A stretch of 64,000 nt of DNA from Clostridiales bacterium (GTDB lineage Bacteria; Bacillota; Clostridia; Oscillospirales; Oscillospiraceae): assembly GCA_029265405.1 (NCBI GenBank), contig JAJUJI010000001.1, positions 62,001 to 126,000 of the forward strand, written 5' to 3'. Below are positions 11,238-19,067 of this stretch, one piece after another. Below the pieces are notes generated by a model. It was not told where the DNA came from and searched no databases. It was given only the letters and a program-made list of their open reading frames with translations. A program made the position numbers and the translations under genes. Position 1 is the first letter of the stretch. Each line of letters begins with the position of its first letter.

Positions 11238-11921
11238 ATGCTGAATTTGGCCGACATTTTAAGGAGCAACCCCTATCCCGGCCGCGGTCTTTTCCTCGGC
11301 AGGACGAAGGAAGGAAACACAAGAGCGATATATTTCATCATGGGGCGCAGCGTAAACAGCCGGAACAGGATCTTCAAATACACCGACGACGGCATACGCA
11401 CGGAAGCCTTCGATCCTGCCAGGCTGGAGGATCCGAGCCTTATAATCTACCGTCCCGTGCGCTTTTATAAGGGGAAAATAATAATATCGAACGGAGACCA
11501 AACCGATACCATCAAAAGCTTTTTGGAAAGGGGCGGCTCCTTCCGCGAGGCTTTGATGACCAGGGAGTACGAGCCGGACGCCCCAAATTATACTCCGCGA
11601 ATTTCGGCGATAGCCTTGGAGGACGGCAGCTTTGAGCTGTCCATCCTTAAAAGCGCCGGCGGCGACCCGGCCTGCTCGTGCAGGTTTTTTTATTGCTACG
11701 ACAAGCCGCTGCCGGGTATGGGCTATTTTATTAGCACATACAGGGGGGACGGAAATCCGCTGCCCTCCTACGAGGGCGAGCCGCTTGCGGTAACGCTGCC
11801 GGACGCCGAGGAGCTCTGGGACGCTCTTAACGCGGAAAATAGGGTATCCTTGTATTGCTGCGAAGCTGATATAAAGGGAAATATAATAAACCAGAAGATA
11901 ATAAACAAATATGGAAGCTGA
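11238..11921 (+). CDS. IMP cyclohydrolase, PurO-type
   Basis: A 227-residue protein of the archaeal-type (PurO) IMP cyclohydrolase family, which closes FAICAR to IMP in the last purine step. Recognisable parts are NPYPGRGLFLGRT near the N-terminus, AIYFIMGRSVNSRNR and NGDQTDTI, and the later NYTPRISAI block. ATG 11238 lies about 10 bases after GAAGGGAG; the frame stays open to a TTG at 11217, which would overlap the binding site. It follows a ZTP-type riboswitch, and since ZTP derives from AICAR, the substrate one step earlier, control and role agree. No transformylase partner is nearby. Confidence 0.82.
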   Translation: MLNLADILRSNPYPGRGLFLGRTKEGNTRAIYFIMGRSVNSRNRIFKYTDDGIRTEAFDPARLEDPSLIIYRPVRFYKGKIIISNGDQTDTIKSFLERGGSFREALMTREYEPDAPNYTPRISAIALEDGSFELSILKSAGGDPACSCRFFYCYDKPLPGMGYFISTYRGDGNPLPSYEGEPLAVTLPDAEELWDALNAENRVSLYCCEADIKGNIINQKIINKYGS

Positions 11922-11944
11922 CGAAAGATGGCGGGTAAAAGCTA

Positions 11945-11972
11945 TTGACTGATCCGCAATAAATAGTATAAT
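11945..11972 (+). promoter_or_regulatory. Promoter for the MATE gene at 12004
   Basis: TTGACT at 11945-11950, 16 bases, perfect TATAAT at 11967-11972. The leader to ATG 12004 would be about 25 nt and contains AGGAGA. Confidence 0.65.
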
Positions 11973-12003
11973 AACTAATAAAAAAATAAAACAGGAGAAC
12001 CGG

Positions 12004-13509
12004 ATGAACTCAGAAGCAAAAAAAACGCTGGCGGCCGAGAACGCGGATCTGACCCGGGGCCCCATAACAAAAAAGCTGCTCCTCTTTTCCCTGCCGATAA
12101 TTATGGGAAACCTGGCCCAGCAAATGTACAATGTGGTGGACTCGATAATAGTGGGCAATTTTGCCGCGCGAGGTACGGAATGCATCGCTGCGGTTAACTC
12201 AAGCTTTGCCGTAATGATGGTTTTCAACTCGGTCTATATGGGCATATCGATGGGAGCCAACGTAATCATATCCCAATATAAGGGGGCAGGAAACCACGAG
12301 CGCCTTGAAGACACCATGACTACCACCTTTTCCATATCCATGCTGCTCGGCCTGATAATAACCGTTTTGGGGCTGGTTTTGACCAAGCCGATATTGAACG
12401 TTCTCGGAACCCCGGCGAATATCATGCACGACTCGGTCGTTTATCTCCAGATCATTTTTATAGGCACCTGCGGAAACATAATATACAACGGCATGAACGG
12501 CATGCTGAGGGGTTTGGGAGACTCGAAGTGGCCTCTGTATGCGCTTCTCATATCAAGCGCGCTGAACATTGTACTGGATATGGTGTTTGTTATAGTGTTC
12601 CATTGGGATGTGGCGGGCGTGGCCTGGGCCACGATCATAGCCCATACCGTATCCGGCCTGATACTCATATGGAAGCAGGCCGGCGGCGCGTACGGCGCCA
12701 AGATCAACTTCCGCCGTCTTTCCATAGACAGGGATATAGCAAGGCACATTTTCAGGCTTGGCACGCCGTCGGCGGTGCAAAGCGTGGCTTTTTCAGCCGG
12801 CATGCTCGTTACGCAGAGATTTTCCAATATGTTCGGCTCGGACTTTATAGCGGCAAACGCCATAATAATGAAGGTGGACGGCTTTGCCATCATGCCCATG
12901 ATGGGCTTCGGCAACGCCATAACCACATATGTGGGCCAGAACGTGGGGGCCGGAAAGCTAGACAGGGTAAATAAGGGCATCAGGACTACCAACATAATTT
13001 CCGTCGCCACATCCATAGGCGTTGGCATTCTTCTGGTGCTGTTTGGTAAATACCTCATGATGGCCTTTGGGGTAGACGACAACGTGCTGGAAATGGGGAT
13101 CAGGGGTCTGCGGTTCATCGCCATGTTCTACGCCTTCATGTCCCTCCAGAACGTCCTCGGCGGAGCCATCCGCGGCGCGGGAGACGCCATGAGCCCGGCC
13201 ATCACCTCAATAATAAGCACGCTGATACGCATACCCCTAGGCTACGTCCTTGCGGTAGTACCCTTGAACAGGGCCATAAACTCCGCAGTCGAAGCGGGAC
13301 TGTACGCTTCAAGGGAGCTCGCCGCCGCTGCTGGAGTGGGCTTGGAGAACTATATGGGCCTGTTCAAGACCTGGGCTTACGGCATGGTCATCGGCCTGCT
13401 TCTCATAGCGCCCTTTTATCTGTTCGGCAAATGGCGGGAAAAGAGCATAGTAGGCAAAGCTGAAGCGCCTCTGGAAGCCGGAGGCGCCGACGGAGCGGAA
13501 TGCAAATAA
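12004..13509 (+). CDS. MATE-family multidrug/organic cation exporter
   Basis: A 501-residue membrane protein with the MATE pattern of twelve predicted helices in two homologous halves. The N-terminus has TRGPITKKLLLFSLPIIMGNLAQQMYN and VVDSIIVGNF; the second half has GTPSAVQSVAFSAGM and the conserved FGNAITTYVGQNVGAG. MATE proteins export drugs or metabolites using sodium or proton gradients. It has its own promoter and terminator. Two more MATE genes lie in this window (25041 and 42623). Substrates cannot be inferred. Between residues about 420 and 440 a hydrophilic insert, SAVEAGLYASRELAAAAG, lengthens a loop. Confidence 0.93.
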   Translation: MNSEAKKTLAAENADLTRGPITKKLLLFSLPIIMGNLAQQMYNVVDSIIVGNFAARGTECIAAVNSSFAVMMVFNSVYMGISMGANVIISQYKGAGNHERLEDTMTTTFSISMLLGLIITVLGLVLTKPILNVLGTPANIMHDSVVYLQIIFIGTCGNIIYNGMNGMLRGLGDSKWPLYALLISSALNIVLDMVFVIVFHWDVAGVAWATIIAHTVSGLILIWKQAGGAYGAKINFRRLSIDRDIARHIFRLGTPSAVQSVAFSAGMLVTQRFSNMFGSDFIAANAIIMKVDGFAIMPMMGFGNAITTYVGQNVGAGKLDRVNKGIRTTNIISVATSIGVGILLVLFGKYLMMAFGVDDNVLEMGIRGLRFIAMFYAFMSLQNVLGGAIRGAGDAMSPAITSIISTLIRIPLGYVLAVVPLNRAINSAVEAGLYASRELAAAAGVGLENYMGLFKTWAYGMVIGLLLIAPFYLFGKWREKSIVGKAEAPLEAGGADGAECK

Positions 13510-13515
13510 GAATAA

Positions 13516-13560
13516 AAGCGGGAAGGACCGGCCGCCGGCGGGTTTTTCCCGCTTGTTTGT
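13516..13560 (+). terminator. Intrinsic terminator after MATE gene 1
   Basis: AAGCGGGAA (13516-13524) pairs with TTCCCGCTT (13546-13554); a T-rich stretch GTTTGTT follows. Confidence 0.75.
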
Positions 13561-13618
13561 TAAACAGCTCCATAATAAAATGGGCCGGGCCCATAAAATA
13601 TGCGAAGGAGACGATGCT

Positions 13619-16249
13619 ATGGCAAAATTATTCGCGTCAGGCAGCAAAGAGATAAGCAAAAGAGAGCTGGACCATTTGAAGCTTGTCAGAGAGCTTGCTC
13701 CGCAATGCATGGTACTTCTTGAAAACGACGGCGTCCTTCCCTTAAAAACAAAGGGAAAGGTGGCGCTGTTCGGCGCGGGAGCGGGCCGAACGGTAAAAGG
13801 CGGTACCGGATCCGGAGACGTAAACGACCGCTCGGTCGTAAGCGTGGCGCAAGGCTTTAAAAACGCCGGCTTTGAGGTGGTTACCGAGGCTTGGCTGAAA
13901 AGCTATGAAGAAATTATGAGCAAGGCCGAAAAGGAATATTTTGCCAAAATTATGGAGCTCTCCGAAAAGGAAGGCATGCATCCGATAATGGCCTTCTTTT
14001 CGCATCCGTTCAAGGCCCCGCCCTCGCCTCCCATAACGGAGGAAGTCGTCGCCTCGGCTGCGGCGGATGCGGCCGTCTATGTCTTGTCGCGAAATTCCGG
14101 AGAGGGAGCCGACAGGCGCGCGGATAAGGGCGATTATGAGCTTTCCGACACGGAATACGGCGACATAGCCTTTCTCGCGCAAAAGTACGAAAAATTCATC
14201 GTCGTTCTCAATGTCGGCGGCGTGATAGACACGAAATTTTTCAGGGAAATCAAGGGCATAAACGCCCTTTTCCTGATGAGCCAGGCGGGCGGCGCGGGCG
14301 GCGACGCGCTTGTGGACGCGCTGACCGGCGTAACGCCTCCGTCCGGCCGGCTTGCCGACACCTGGGCGCAGTCGTATTGGGACTATCCCTCCTCAAAGAC
14401 CTTCAGCCACAACGACGGCGATTTGGACAACGAGCCTTATTCCGAAGGCATTTATGTCGGCTACCGCTATTTCGACACCTTCAATGTCAAGCCGGCCTAC
14501 CCGTTCGGCTACGGCTTGGATTATACCGAGTACAAAATTGAAACGCTCGGCGTAAAAGCCGACGAGAATAAAGTTGCGGTAAGGGTTAAAACGACGAATG
14601 TCGGCGGCTGCTACGGCAGGAACGTGGTTCAGGTCTACTATTCCGCGCCCGAGGGTGAGCTTGAAAAGCCCTACCAGGAGCTTGCGGCCTTCGGAAAGAC
14701 GCGGCTTCTTGCGCCTGGCGAGAGCCAGACCCTGGAGCTGTCCTTCCCGCTGAAGGCCATGGCTTCCTATTGCGAAAGCTGCGCTTCATGGATCCTGGAG
14801 CCGGGCTTATACTATATAAGGGTTGGCGGCAGCTCCCGCAGCACGAATATAGCTGCGGCGGTAAAAATACCGAAAAGAACAGCCGTGGAGGTCCTGAAGA
14901 ACATATCGCCGCTGAAAAAGCCGCTTGAGCCGCTCTCGCGCAAGGGGGCAAGACCCTACGGCTACGAAGGGGAGGAGGCCGAAAAGGCCGCCGCGCCCGT
15001 GATAGAAATAGACTGCGGTAAAATACCCTGCCGGCGGGCCGTCTACCGCGGCGAAAACGAGGAAATAGCCGAGGTCAAAACGGACGGCAAGATAACCATG
15101 GACTGCGTTTTGAAGGGCAGGCGCAGCCTGGATGAGCTTGTTTCGCAGCTTACGGTAGAAGAGCTTGCGGCGGTCTGCACCGGGGCCGGCGGCAGCCAGT
15201 CTGTTATAGGAGCGGCCTCGGCGACGGTTCCGGGCGCCGCCGGGGAGACGACCTCGCTGCTGAGCGGCGACAGGCTGATACATAATCTCGTTTTGGCCGA
15301 CGGCCCGGCGGGACTCAGGCTGACGCAGCATTTCAAGGCCGCGCCCGACGGGAGGATAATTACGGGCATGGAGGGCTCCTCCGTCATGGCGGCCATTTTC
15401 CGCCGGAAGGAGGAAAAGGAGGCGCCCGACGCCAAGGATTACTACCAGTACTGCACCTCCATTCCCATCGCAACGCTTATAGCCCAGTCCTGGGATACCG
15501 AGCTTGTCCGCAGGCTGGGAGAGCTGATAGGGGCGGAAATGACCGAATTTGGTGTTTCGCTGTGGCTTGCGCCCGGTATGAACATTCACCGCAATCCGCT
15601 CTGCGGCCGCAATTTTGAATACTACTCGGAGGATCCTCTTGTTTCCGGAATGTGCGCGGCCATGATGACGCTGGGAGTCCAATCGCATCCGGGAATCGGT
15701 GCCACGCCCAAGCACTTTGCCTGCAACAATCAGGAAGACAACCGCATGTATACGGACAGCATAGTAAGCGAAAGGGCGCTGCGCGAGATATATCTCAGAG
15801 GCTTTGAAATAGCGGTGCGCACCGCCCAGCCTATGGCCATCATGTCCTCGTACAATCTGATAAACGGCGTGCACGCCGCCAACAATTACGACATACTTAC
15901 GGTTGCGGCCAGGGACGAGTGGGGCTTCAAGGGCTTAATAATGACGGACTGGGGCACGACTTCAAATCAGGGCTTTGCCATCGGAACGACGGCGGGAGAG
16001 TGCTCCATACCCGCCTATTGCGTGAAGGCCGGAAACGATCTTACCATGCCGGGAAACGAGGACGACATAAAGGATATGGTCGAATCGGCGAAAGGCAAAA
16101 CGGCTCACCCTATTGCAAAAGCTGATTTGCAAGCCTGCGCAAAAAGAATTTTGGATGTGATAAGCAAAAGCCACAGATACGAGGGCGCCAAGCCTTACTC
16201 AGGCCAGTTTGAGCTGGATTGGTTCATGAGCTGCGGGGCAGCCGAATGA
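13619..16249 (+). CDS. Glycoside hydrolase family 3 enzyme with reversed domain order (beta-glucosidase-like)
   Basis: An 876-residue enzyme whose GH3 domains are permuted. The GH3 C-terminal domain comes first (CMVLLENDGVLPL from residue 23), then a fibronectin-III-like domain (FGYGLDYTEYKI onward), and the GH3 TIM-barrel domain last (LADGPAGLRL, KHFACNNQE). The nucleophile aspartate is in LIMTDWGTT, about residue 777. This order is known from some clostridial and rumen beta-glucosidases. It has no signal peptide, so it likely acts inside the cell on imported oligosaccharides. AAGGAG lies 8 bases before ATG 13619, making the open 22 codons upstream unlikely. No transporter is adjacent and the exact sugar is unknown. 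Confidence 0.9.
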   Translation: MAKLFASGSKEISKRELDHLKLVRELAPQCMVLLENDGVLPLKTKGKVALFGAGAGRTVKGGTGSGDVNDRSVVSVAQGFKNAGFEVVTEAWLKSYEEIMSKAEKEYFAKIMELSEKEGMHPIMAFFSHPFKAPPSPPITEEVVASAAADAAVYVLSRNSGEGADRRADKGDYELSDTEYGDIAFLAQKYEKFIVVLNVGGVIDTKFFREIKGINALFLMSQAGGAGGDALVDALTGVTPPSGRLADTWAQSYWDYPSSKTFSHNDGDLDNEPYSEGIYVGYRYFDTFNVKPAYPFGYGLDYTEYKIETLGVKADENKVAVRVKTTNVGGCYGRNVVQVYYSAPEGELEKPYQELAAFGKTRLLAPGESQTLELSFPLKAMASYCESCASWILEPGLYYIRVGGSSRSTNIAAAVKIPKRTAVEVLKNISPLKKPLEPLSRKGARPYGYEGEEAEKAAAPVIEIDCGKIPCRRAVYRGENEEIAEVKTDGKITMDCVLKGRRSLDELVSQLTVEELAAVCTGAGGSQSVIGAASATVPGAAGETTSLLSGDRLIHNLVLADGPAGLRLTQHFKAAPDGRIITGMEGSSVMAAIFRRKEEKEAPDAKDYYQYCTSIPIATLIAQSWDTELVRRLGELIGAEMTEFGVSLWLAPGMNIHRNPLCGRNFEYYSEDPLVSGMCAAMMTLGVQSHPGIGATPKHFACNNQEDNRMYTDSIVSERALREIYLRGFEIAVRTAQPMAIMSSYNLINGVHAANNYDILTVAARDEWGFKGLIMTDWGTTSNQGFAIGTTAGECSIPAYCVKAGNDLTMPGNEDDIKDMVESAKGKTAHPIAKADLQACAKRILDVISKSHRYEGAKPYSGQFELDWFMSCGAAE

Positions 16250-16251
16250 TA

Positions 16252-16299
16252 TTAAGAAAAGCTTCCGTTTGCACAGCGTCAAACGGAAGCTTTTCTTAA
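16252..16299. terminator. Perfect 20-bp hairpin terminator after the GH3 gene
   Basis: The arms at 16252-16271 and 16280-16299 are perfectly complementary over 20 bp around an 8-base loop, with AAGAAAAG at the base, so U-rich ends form on either strand. It separates the GH3 gene from the c-di-GMP riboswitch region. Confidence 0.85.
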
Positions 16300-16394
16300 T
16301 TGTTGTTAATAATTATATGGCCACTAAATATAGTATTTAACATTTCTTATTAAAAAAATAATTTACAAAAAATAAAATAATTGCTAAAAAGCAG

Positions 16395-16421
16395 TTGACA
16401 ACGCTATTTTGCTGATATAAT
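16395..16421 (+). promoter_or_regulatory. Promoter upstream of c-di-GMP riboswitch 1
   Basis: Perfect hexamers TTGACA (16395-16400) and TATAAT (16416-16421), but with a short 15-base spacer. The start would fall near 16428, ahead of the aptamer. The 145 bases before 16395, apart from the GH3 terminator, are AT-rich with nothing else I can name. Confidence 0.55.
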
Positions 16422-16451
16422 ATCCGAGTTGGATGAGTTGGTTTTGCTTGT

Positions 16452-16540
16452 CCCCACGTAAATGGCAAAACCTGCGAAAGCAGGCGGCGCAAAGCTACAG
16501 GGCCTAAAGGCGCAAGCCTATGGCAGCCAGCTGTCGGTTC
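16452..16540 (+). ncRNA. c-di-GMP-I (GEMM-I) riboswitch, copy 1
   Basis: The aptamer core is clear: GGCAAAACC, a stem closed by a GAAA tetraloop (CTGCGAAAGCAG), GGCGGCGCAAAGCTACAGGGCC, and the tetraloop receptor halves CCTAAA (about 16503-16508) and CTATGG (about 16518-16523), then CAGCCAG. The base equivalent to G20, which contacts the ligand, is G (16465), arguing for c-di-GMP over cGAMP. A terminator-like hairpin follows at 16606-16643, so the switch probably works by transcription control of the four-gene operon at 16708-18866. Confidence 0.9.
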
Positions 16541-16605
16541 ATTTGTTTCCTCCAAATTTGCCCCGCCATGGGCCTTTTTGGATATTTGCATAACGGACAA
16601 CAATG

Positions 16606-16643
16606 AACAGCAGCTCTGCCATCTTTTGGAGCGGCTGTTTTTT
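16606..16643 (+). terminator. Expression-platform terminator of riboswitch 1
   Basis: AACAGC pairs with GCTGTT and the inner GCTC with GAGC, followed by a run of T to 16643. It stands between the aptamer and the first gene of the operon (ATG 16708). Confidence 0.7.
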
Positions 16644-16707
16644 ACTGCTCCACAAGATCAGCAGAACACGCGGAAGAAATCATATTTTTATTTTAAGGAG
16701 GAAAACA

Positions 16708-17100
16708 ATGAAAAAAGCGGTAAAGTACATCCTTGTTGTTCTGGTTATCGTATCCATGCTCGGCACGATGGCAATGGCGGTAAATGCAAACGCGGCTAAG
16801 CAGTACAGCGCCTATGTTAACGGAGAATGGACCATTACAAGAGCGGAGTCGGCAAGGCTTAACGCGATGATCGACGCCGCAAATCTGAAAATCCTCATTC
16901 TTGTAAAAATTGCCCAGCTCACCCCTTGGAACGATGTAAAGTGGCTGCTTGCGCAGGTTGACGCCATAATAAACGAGGTAAAGGCCTATGCCGCAAGCAT
17001 AGGGGTAACTGTGGGCTGCGTTTATACCGATTATTATATAGACGGACAGTGGGTGTCTATAGACCCGGTCATATATTTGCCAATAAAAATATTTCCATGA
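16708..17100 (+). CDS. Small secreted protein of unknown function, first gene of the c-di-GMP riboswitch operon
   Basis: A 130-residue protein with a clear signal peptide: KKAVK, then a hydrophobic core of about 17 residues, with a likely cleavage after the ANA near residue 29. The mature part of about 100 residues has YVNGEWTITRAES near its start and YYIDGQWVSIDP near its end, a repeated 'Y-x-(N/D)-G-(E/Q)-W' motif around a helical middle. I recognise no family. AAGGAGG stands 7 bases before ATG 16708; the longer frame from 16603 has no such site. Its stop overlaps the next start, so it is coupled to the nucleotidyltransferase gene. Confidence 0.8.
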   Translation: MKKAVKYILVVLVIVSMLGTMAMAVNANAAKQYSAYVNGEWTITRAESARLNAMIDAANLKILILVKIAQLTPWNDVKWLLAQVDAIINEVKAYAASIGVTVGCVYTDYYIDGQWVSIDPVIYLPIKIFP

Positions 17101-17420
17101 GCTGCCTATCCAGCTTGCCTGAAGATATAAAAGACTCTGTAGAGCGCCGTCTGAAGCAAATAAAAGCTTTGCGGGGAGTCGAAAAAGTCATAATTTTCGG
17201 CTCCTACGCAAAGGGAACACATATACCTTCCAGCGATATCGACATAGCCGTTTTTTTCAATACCGATGACGCTATGCTGTTGGAGCAATACCGTCTGCTG
17301 TCGAAAATATGCGCCTGCCCCGAAATAGACATTCAGGTGCAGGCCTTTTTGTCAAGCGAGCTCACAGACCCGTGCGGCATAATTGAAGAAATAGTAAGGT
17401 ATGGACAGGAATATGAATGA
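17097..17420 (+). CDS. Minimal nucleotidyltransferase (MNT) domain protein
   Basis: A 107-residue nucleotidyltransferase of the DNA polymerase beta superfamily. The motif GSYAKG at 35-40 with DIDIAV (Asp47, Asp49) and a third acidic position (Asp78 in EIDIQV) form a complete metal and nucleotide site. Such MNT proteins usually lie directly beside a HEPN protein and act as the antitoxin, in some systems by AMPylating the HEPN toxin. Here the HEPN gene is two places downstream, separated by an HD-GYP gene. ATG 17097 overlaps the previous stop (ATGA), which decides the start. Confidence 0.88.
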   Translation: MSCLSSLPEDIKDSVERRLKQIKALRGVEKVIIFGSYAKGTHIPSSDIDIAVFFNTDDAMLLEQYRLLSKICACPEIDIQVQAFLSSELTDPCGIIEEIVRYGQEYE

Positions 17421-18414
17421 ATATCGCTTGGAAGGTTTTTTTATTAATAAATCCTATAAAATAAGCAATGATCCAAGCGGAAACGGCATAACATTGCTTG
17501 CGCGTCACGGCGACATGGAAATAATGATACAACCCGTAATGGAGGGAGCCGGTATTTGGTTTGTACCGGCAGGCGATAACAGCGCAATAGAATTCTTCTT
17601 TGTTCATACCGGCGAATTATATGTGGAACATGAAGGGGACATAATTACTTTTGAGCCCGGAGATTCCTTCTATACGCAGGGTCTTGCGCAAGAAATATTC
17701 ATGAAGGCAAAGAAGGACAGCATACTGATATATGTATCAAGCAATCCGGTATTTAAGCTAACTTCTGATTTTCATGAAGAACTCACTAAACTTATCATGC
17801 AAATCAACGATAAAGATAATTATACATTCAGGCACAGCAGAAACGTTCTGCGCTACTCTCTGAAGCTGTATGAAAGGCTGAAAACCTTCTGCACCGACGA
17901 TACCGATTCAAATCTGGCTATTGCGGCGCTGTTCCATGACGTCGGCAAGATTTATATTCCCGATGAGATACTTAAAAAAAAGTCGGTTTTGGAGCTCAAC
18001 GAATATAAAAAAATGATGAGGCACCCGATAGACAGCGCGCGCCTGCTTGGCTCTCATTTCAACGACAGGATAGTCGAGCTTGCTCAGGGACATCATGAAA
18101 GGCTGGACGGTTCAGGCTATCCCTATGGGCTTACGGAGGAGGAAATTTCCTTCGAGGCCCGAATTCTTTCGGTATCGGACGTTTTCGACGCGATGACCAC
18201 CGACCGGGGCTACAATGAGGTCAAAAGCTTTAGGACGGCTGCGGAAGAGCTTGTTAGGCTTACGGACAAATTCGACAGGCGCATAACGAAAGCGCTTGCC
18301 CAGCTTGTGGAGGAAGAGGCCTTCGGGCCGGACGATTTTCTTGAGGACAGGCAGGAGCTGGAACGCCTGAAAGATAAGGGCGGGCGCGAGGATAAAGGCG
18401 GGGGAAGCAAATGA
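17401..18414 (+). CDS. Cupin-sensor HD-GYP cyclic-dinucleotide phosphodiesterase
   Basis: A 337-residue protein with a cupin-like N-terminal domain (about 45-115: VHTGELYVEHEGD, FEPGDSFYTQG) and an HD-GYP domain. The metal and catalytic residues are all present: His145, His179-Asp180 (FHDVGK), His208, His231-His232 (GHHERLDGSGYP) and Asp260 (SVSDVFDAMTTDRGY). HD-GYP enzymes hydrolyse c-di-GMP, some cGAMP. The C-terminal 30 residues are charged and Gly-rich. It overlaps the MNT gene by 20 bases, or by 8 if ATG 17413 is used; neither ATG has a well-spaced binding site, so translation is probably coupled. Lying behind a c-di-GMP riboswitch, it could close a feedback loop. Confidence 0.92.
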   Translation: MDRNMNEYRLEGFFINKSYKISNDPSGNGITLLARHGDMEIMIQPVMEGAGIWFVPAGDNSAIEFFFVHTGELYVEHEGDIITFEPGDSFYTQGLAQEIFMKAKKDSILIYVSSNPVFKLTSDFHEELTKLIMQINDKDNYTFRHSRNVLRYSLKLYERLKTFCTDDTDSNLAIAALFHDVGKIYIPDEILKKKSVLELNEYKKMMRHPIDSARLLGSHFNDRIVELAQGHHERLDGSGYPYGLTEEEISFEARILSVSDVFDAMTTDRGYNEVKSFRTAAEELVRLTDKFDRRITKALAQLVEEEAFGPDDFLEDRQELERLKDKGGREDKGGGSK

Positions 18415-18866
18415 CAAAGGCCGAAAAATACGGATACTGGCTGATGCTGTCGGATTACGATATAGGCACGATAGATTGCCTCATAGCCGGCGAGCGCTGG
18501 GTCTATGTTGCGTATTTGTGCCAGCAGGCCATTGAGCGCCAGCTTAAGGGCATGTATGTGTACTATAATAACGCCGAAGCGCCGAAAACCCACAATGTGA
18601 CGTATCTATTCAATAAGGTTACCTCTAGCGTCAAATTTTCCAGCGACGTGGATATTTCCCGCTTTGAGGAGAGGCGCGCGGCTTGCGAGGATTTCCTGAT
18701 AGACGTTATGTTCTATTACATGTCGGATTATCCTTTTTCTTATAAGAATATAACCAGCCGCTTTGTGGACAGGGAGCTTGCGCTGGACCTGTACGAGCGG
18801 ACCAAGGACTATATAGCTTGGCTGAGAAGCTTTCAGCCGGAAGTCGAAATACCAAGAATGAGTTAG
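18411..18866 (+). CDS. HEPN-domain protein
   Basis: A 151-residue all-helical HEPN-type protein: WVYVAYLCQQAIERQLKGMYVYY followed by EAPKTHNVTYLF (His61) is the common HEPN pattern. Many HEPN toxins are RNases with an R-x4-6-H motif; I find no such motif here, and only one His in the core, so it may be inactive as an RNase or act as a partner protein. It would normally pair with the MNT protein, but an HD-GYP gene lies between them. ATG 18411 overlaps the HD-GYP stop (ATGA). There is no terminator before the second riboswitch. Confidence 0.82.
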   Translation: MTKAEKYGYWLMLSDYDIGTIDCLIAGERWVYVAYLCQQAIERQLKGMYVYYNNAEAPKTHNVTYLFNKVTSSVKFSSDVDISRFEERRAACEDFLIDVMFYYMSDYPFSYKNITSRFVDRELALDLYERTKDYIAWLRSFQPEVEIPRMS

Positions 18867-18917
18867 TTAGCGGGCAAAAAATCAATAGCGTTATAGTAAT
18901 TTCATAGAACACGTTTC

Positions 18918-19012
18918 CCAATGATAAAGGCAAAGTCCGCGAAAGCGGGCGGCGCAAAGCTACAGGGCCTAAAGGGCCGCAAGGCGGCCCAATGGCAGCC
19001 AGTTGCCGGATG
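18918..19012 (+). ncRNA. c-di-GMP-I (GEMM-I) riboswitch, copy 2
   Basis: The core matches copy 1 almost base for base: GGCAAAGTCC, a stem with GAAA tetraloop (CCGCGAAAGCGG), the block GGCGGCGCAAAGCTACAGGGCC and the receptor halves CCTAAA and CAATGG, then CAGCCAG. The stem joining the receptor halves is longer than in copy 1 (GGGCCGCAAGGCGGCCC). The G20-equivalent base is G (18930). The differing stems with a conserved core show that both copies are under selection. It precedes a TadE/G-like gene. Confidence 0.9.
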
Positions 19013-19067
19013 AGGATGCTTTTTGCGCGAAAAGCGGGGCGGAACCCGTTTGATGCAAATGAAAGCG

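Noticed and set aside
14807-15874. A 355-codon minus-strand frame inside the GH3 gene
   Set aside because: Shadow of GH3 with low-complexity, basic composition and no motif; GH3 catalytic and domain motifs support the other strand.
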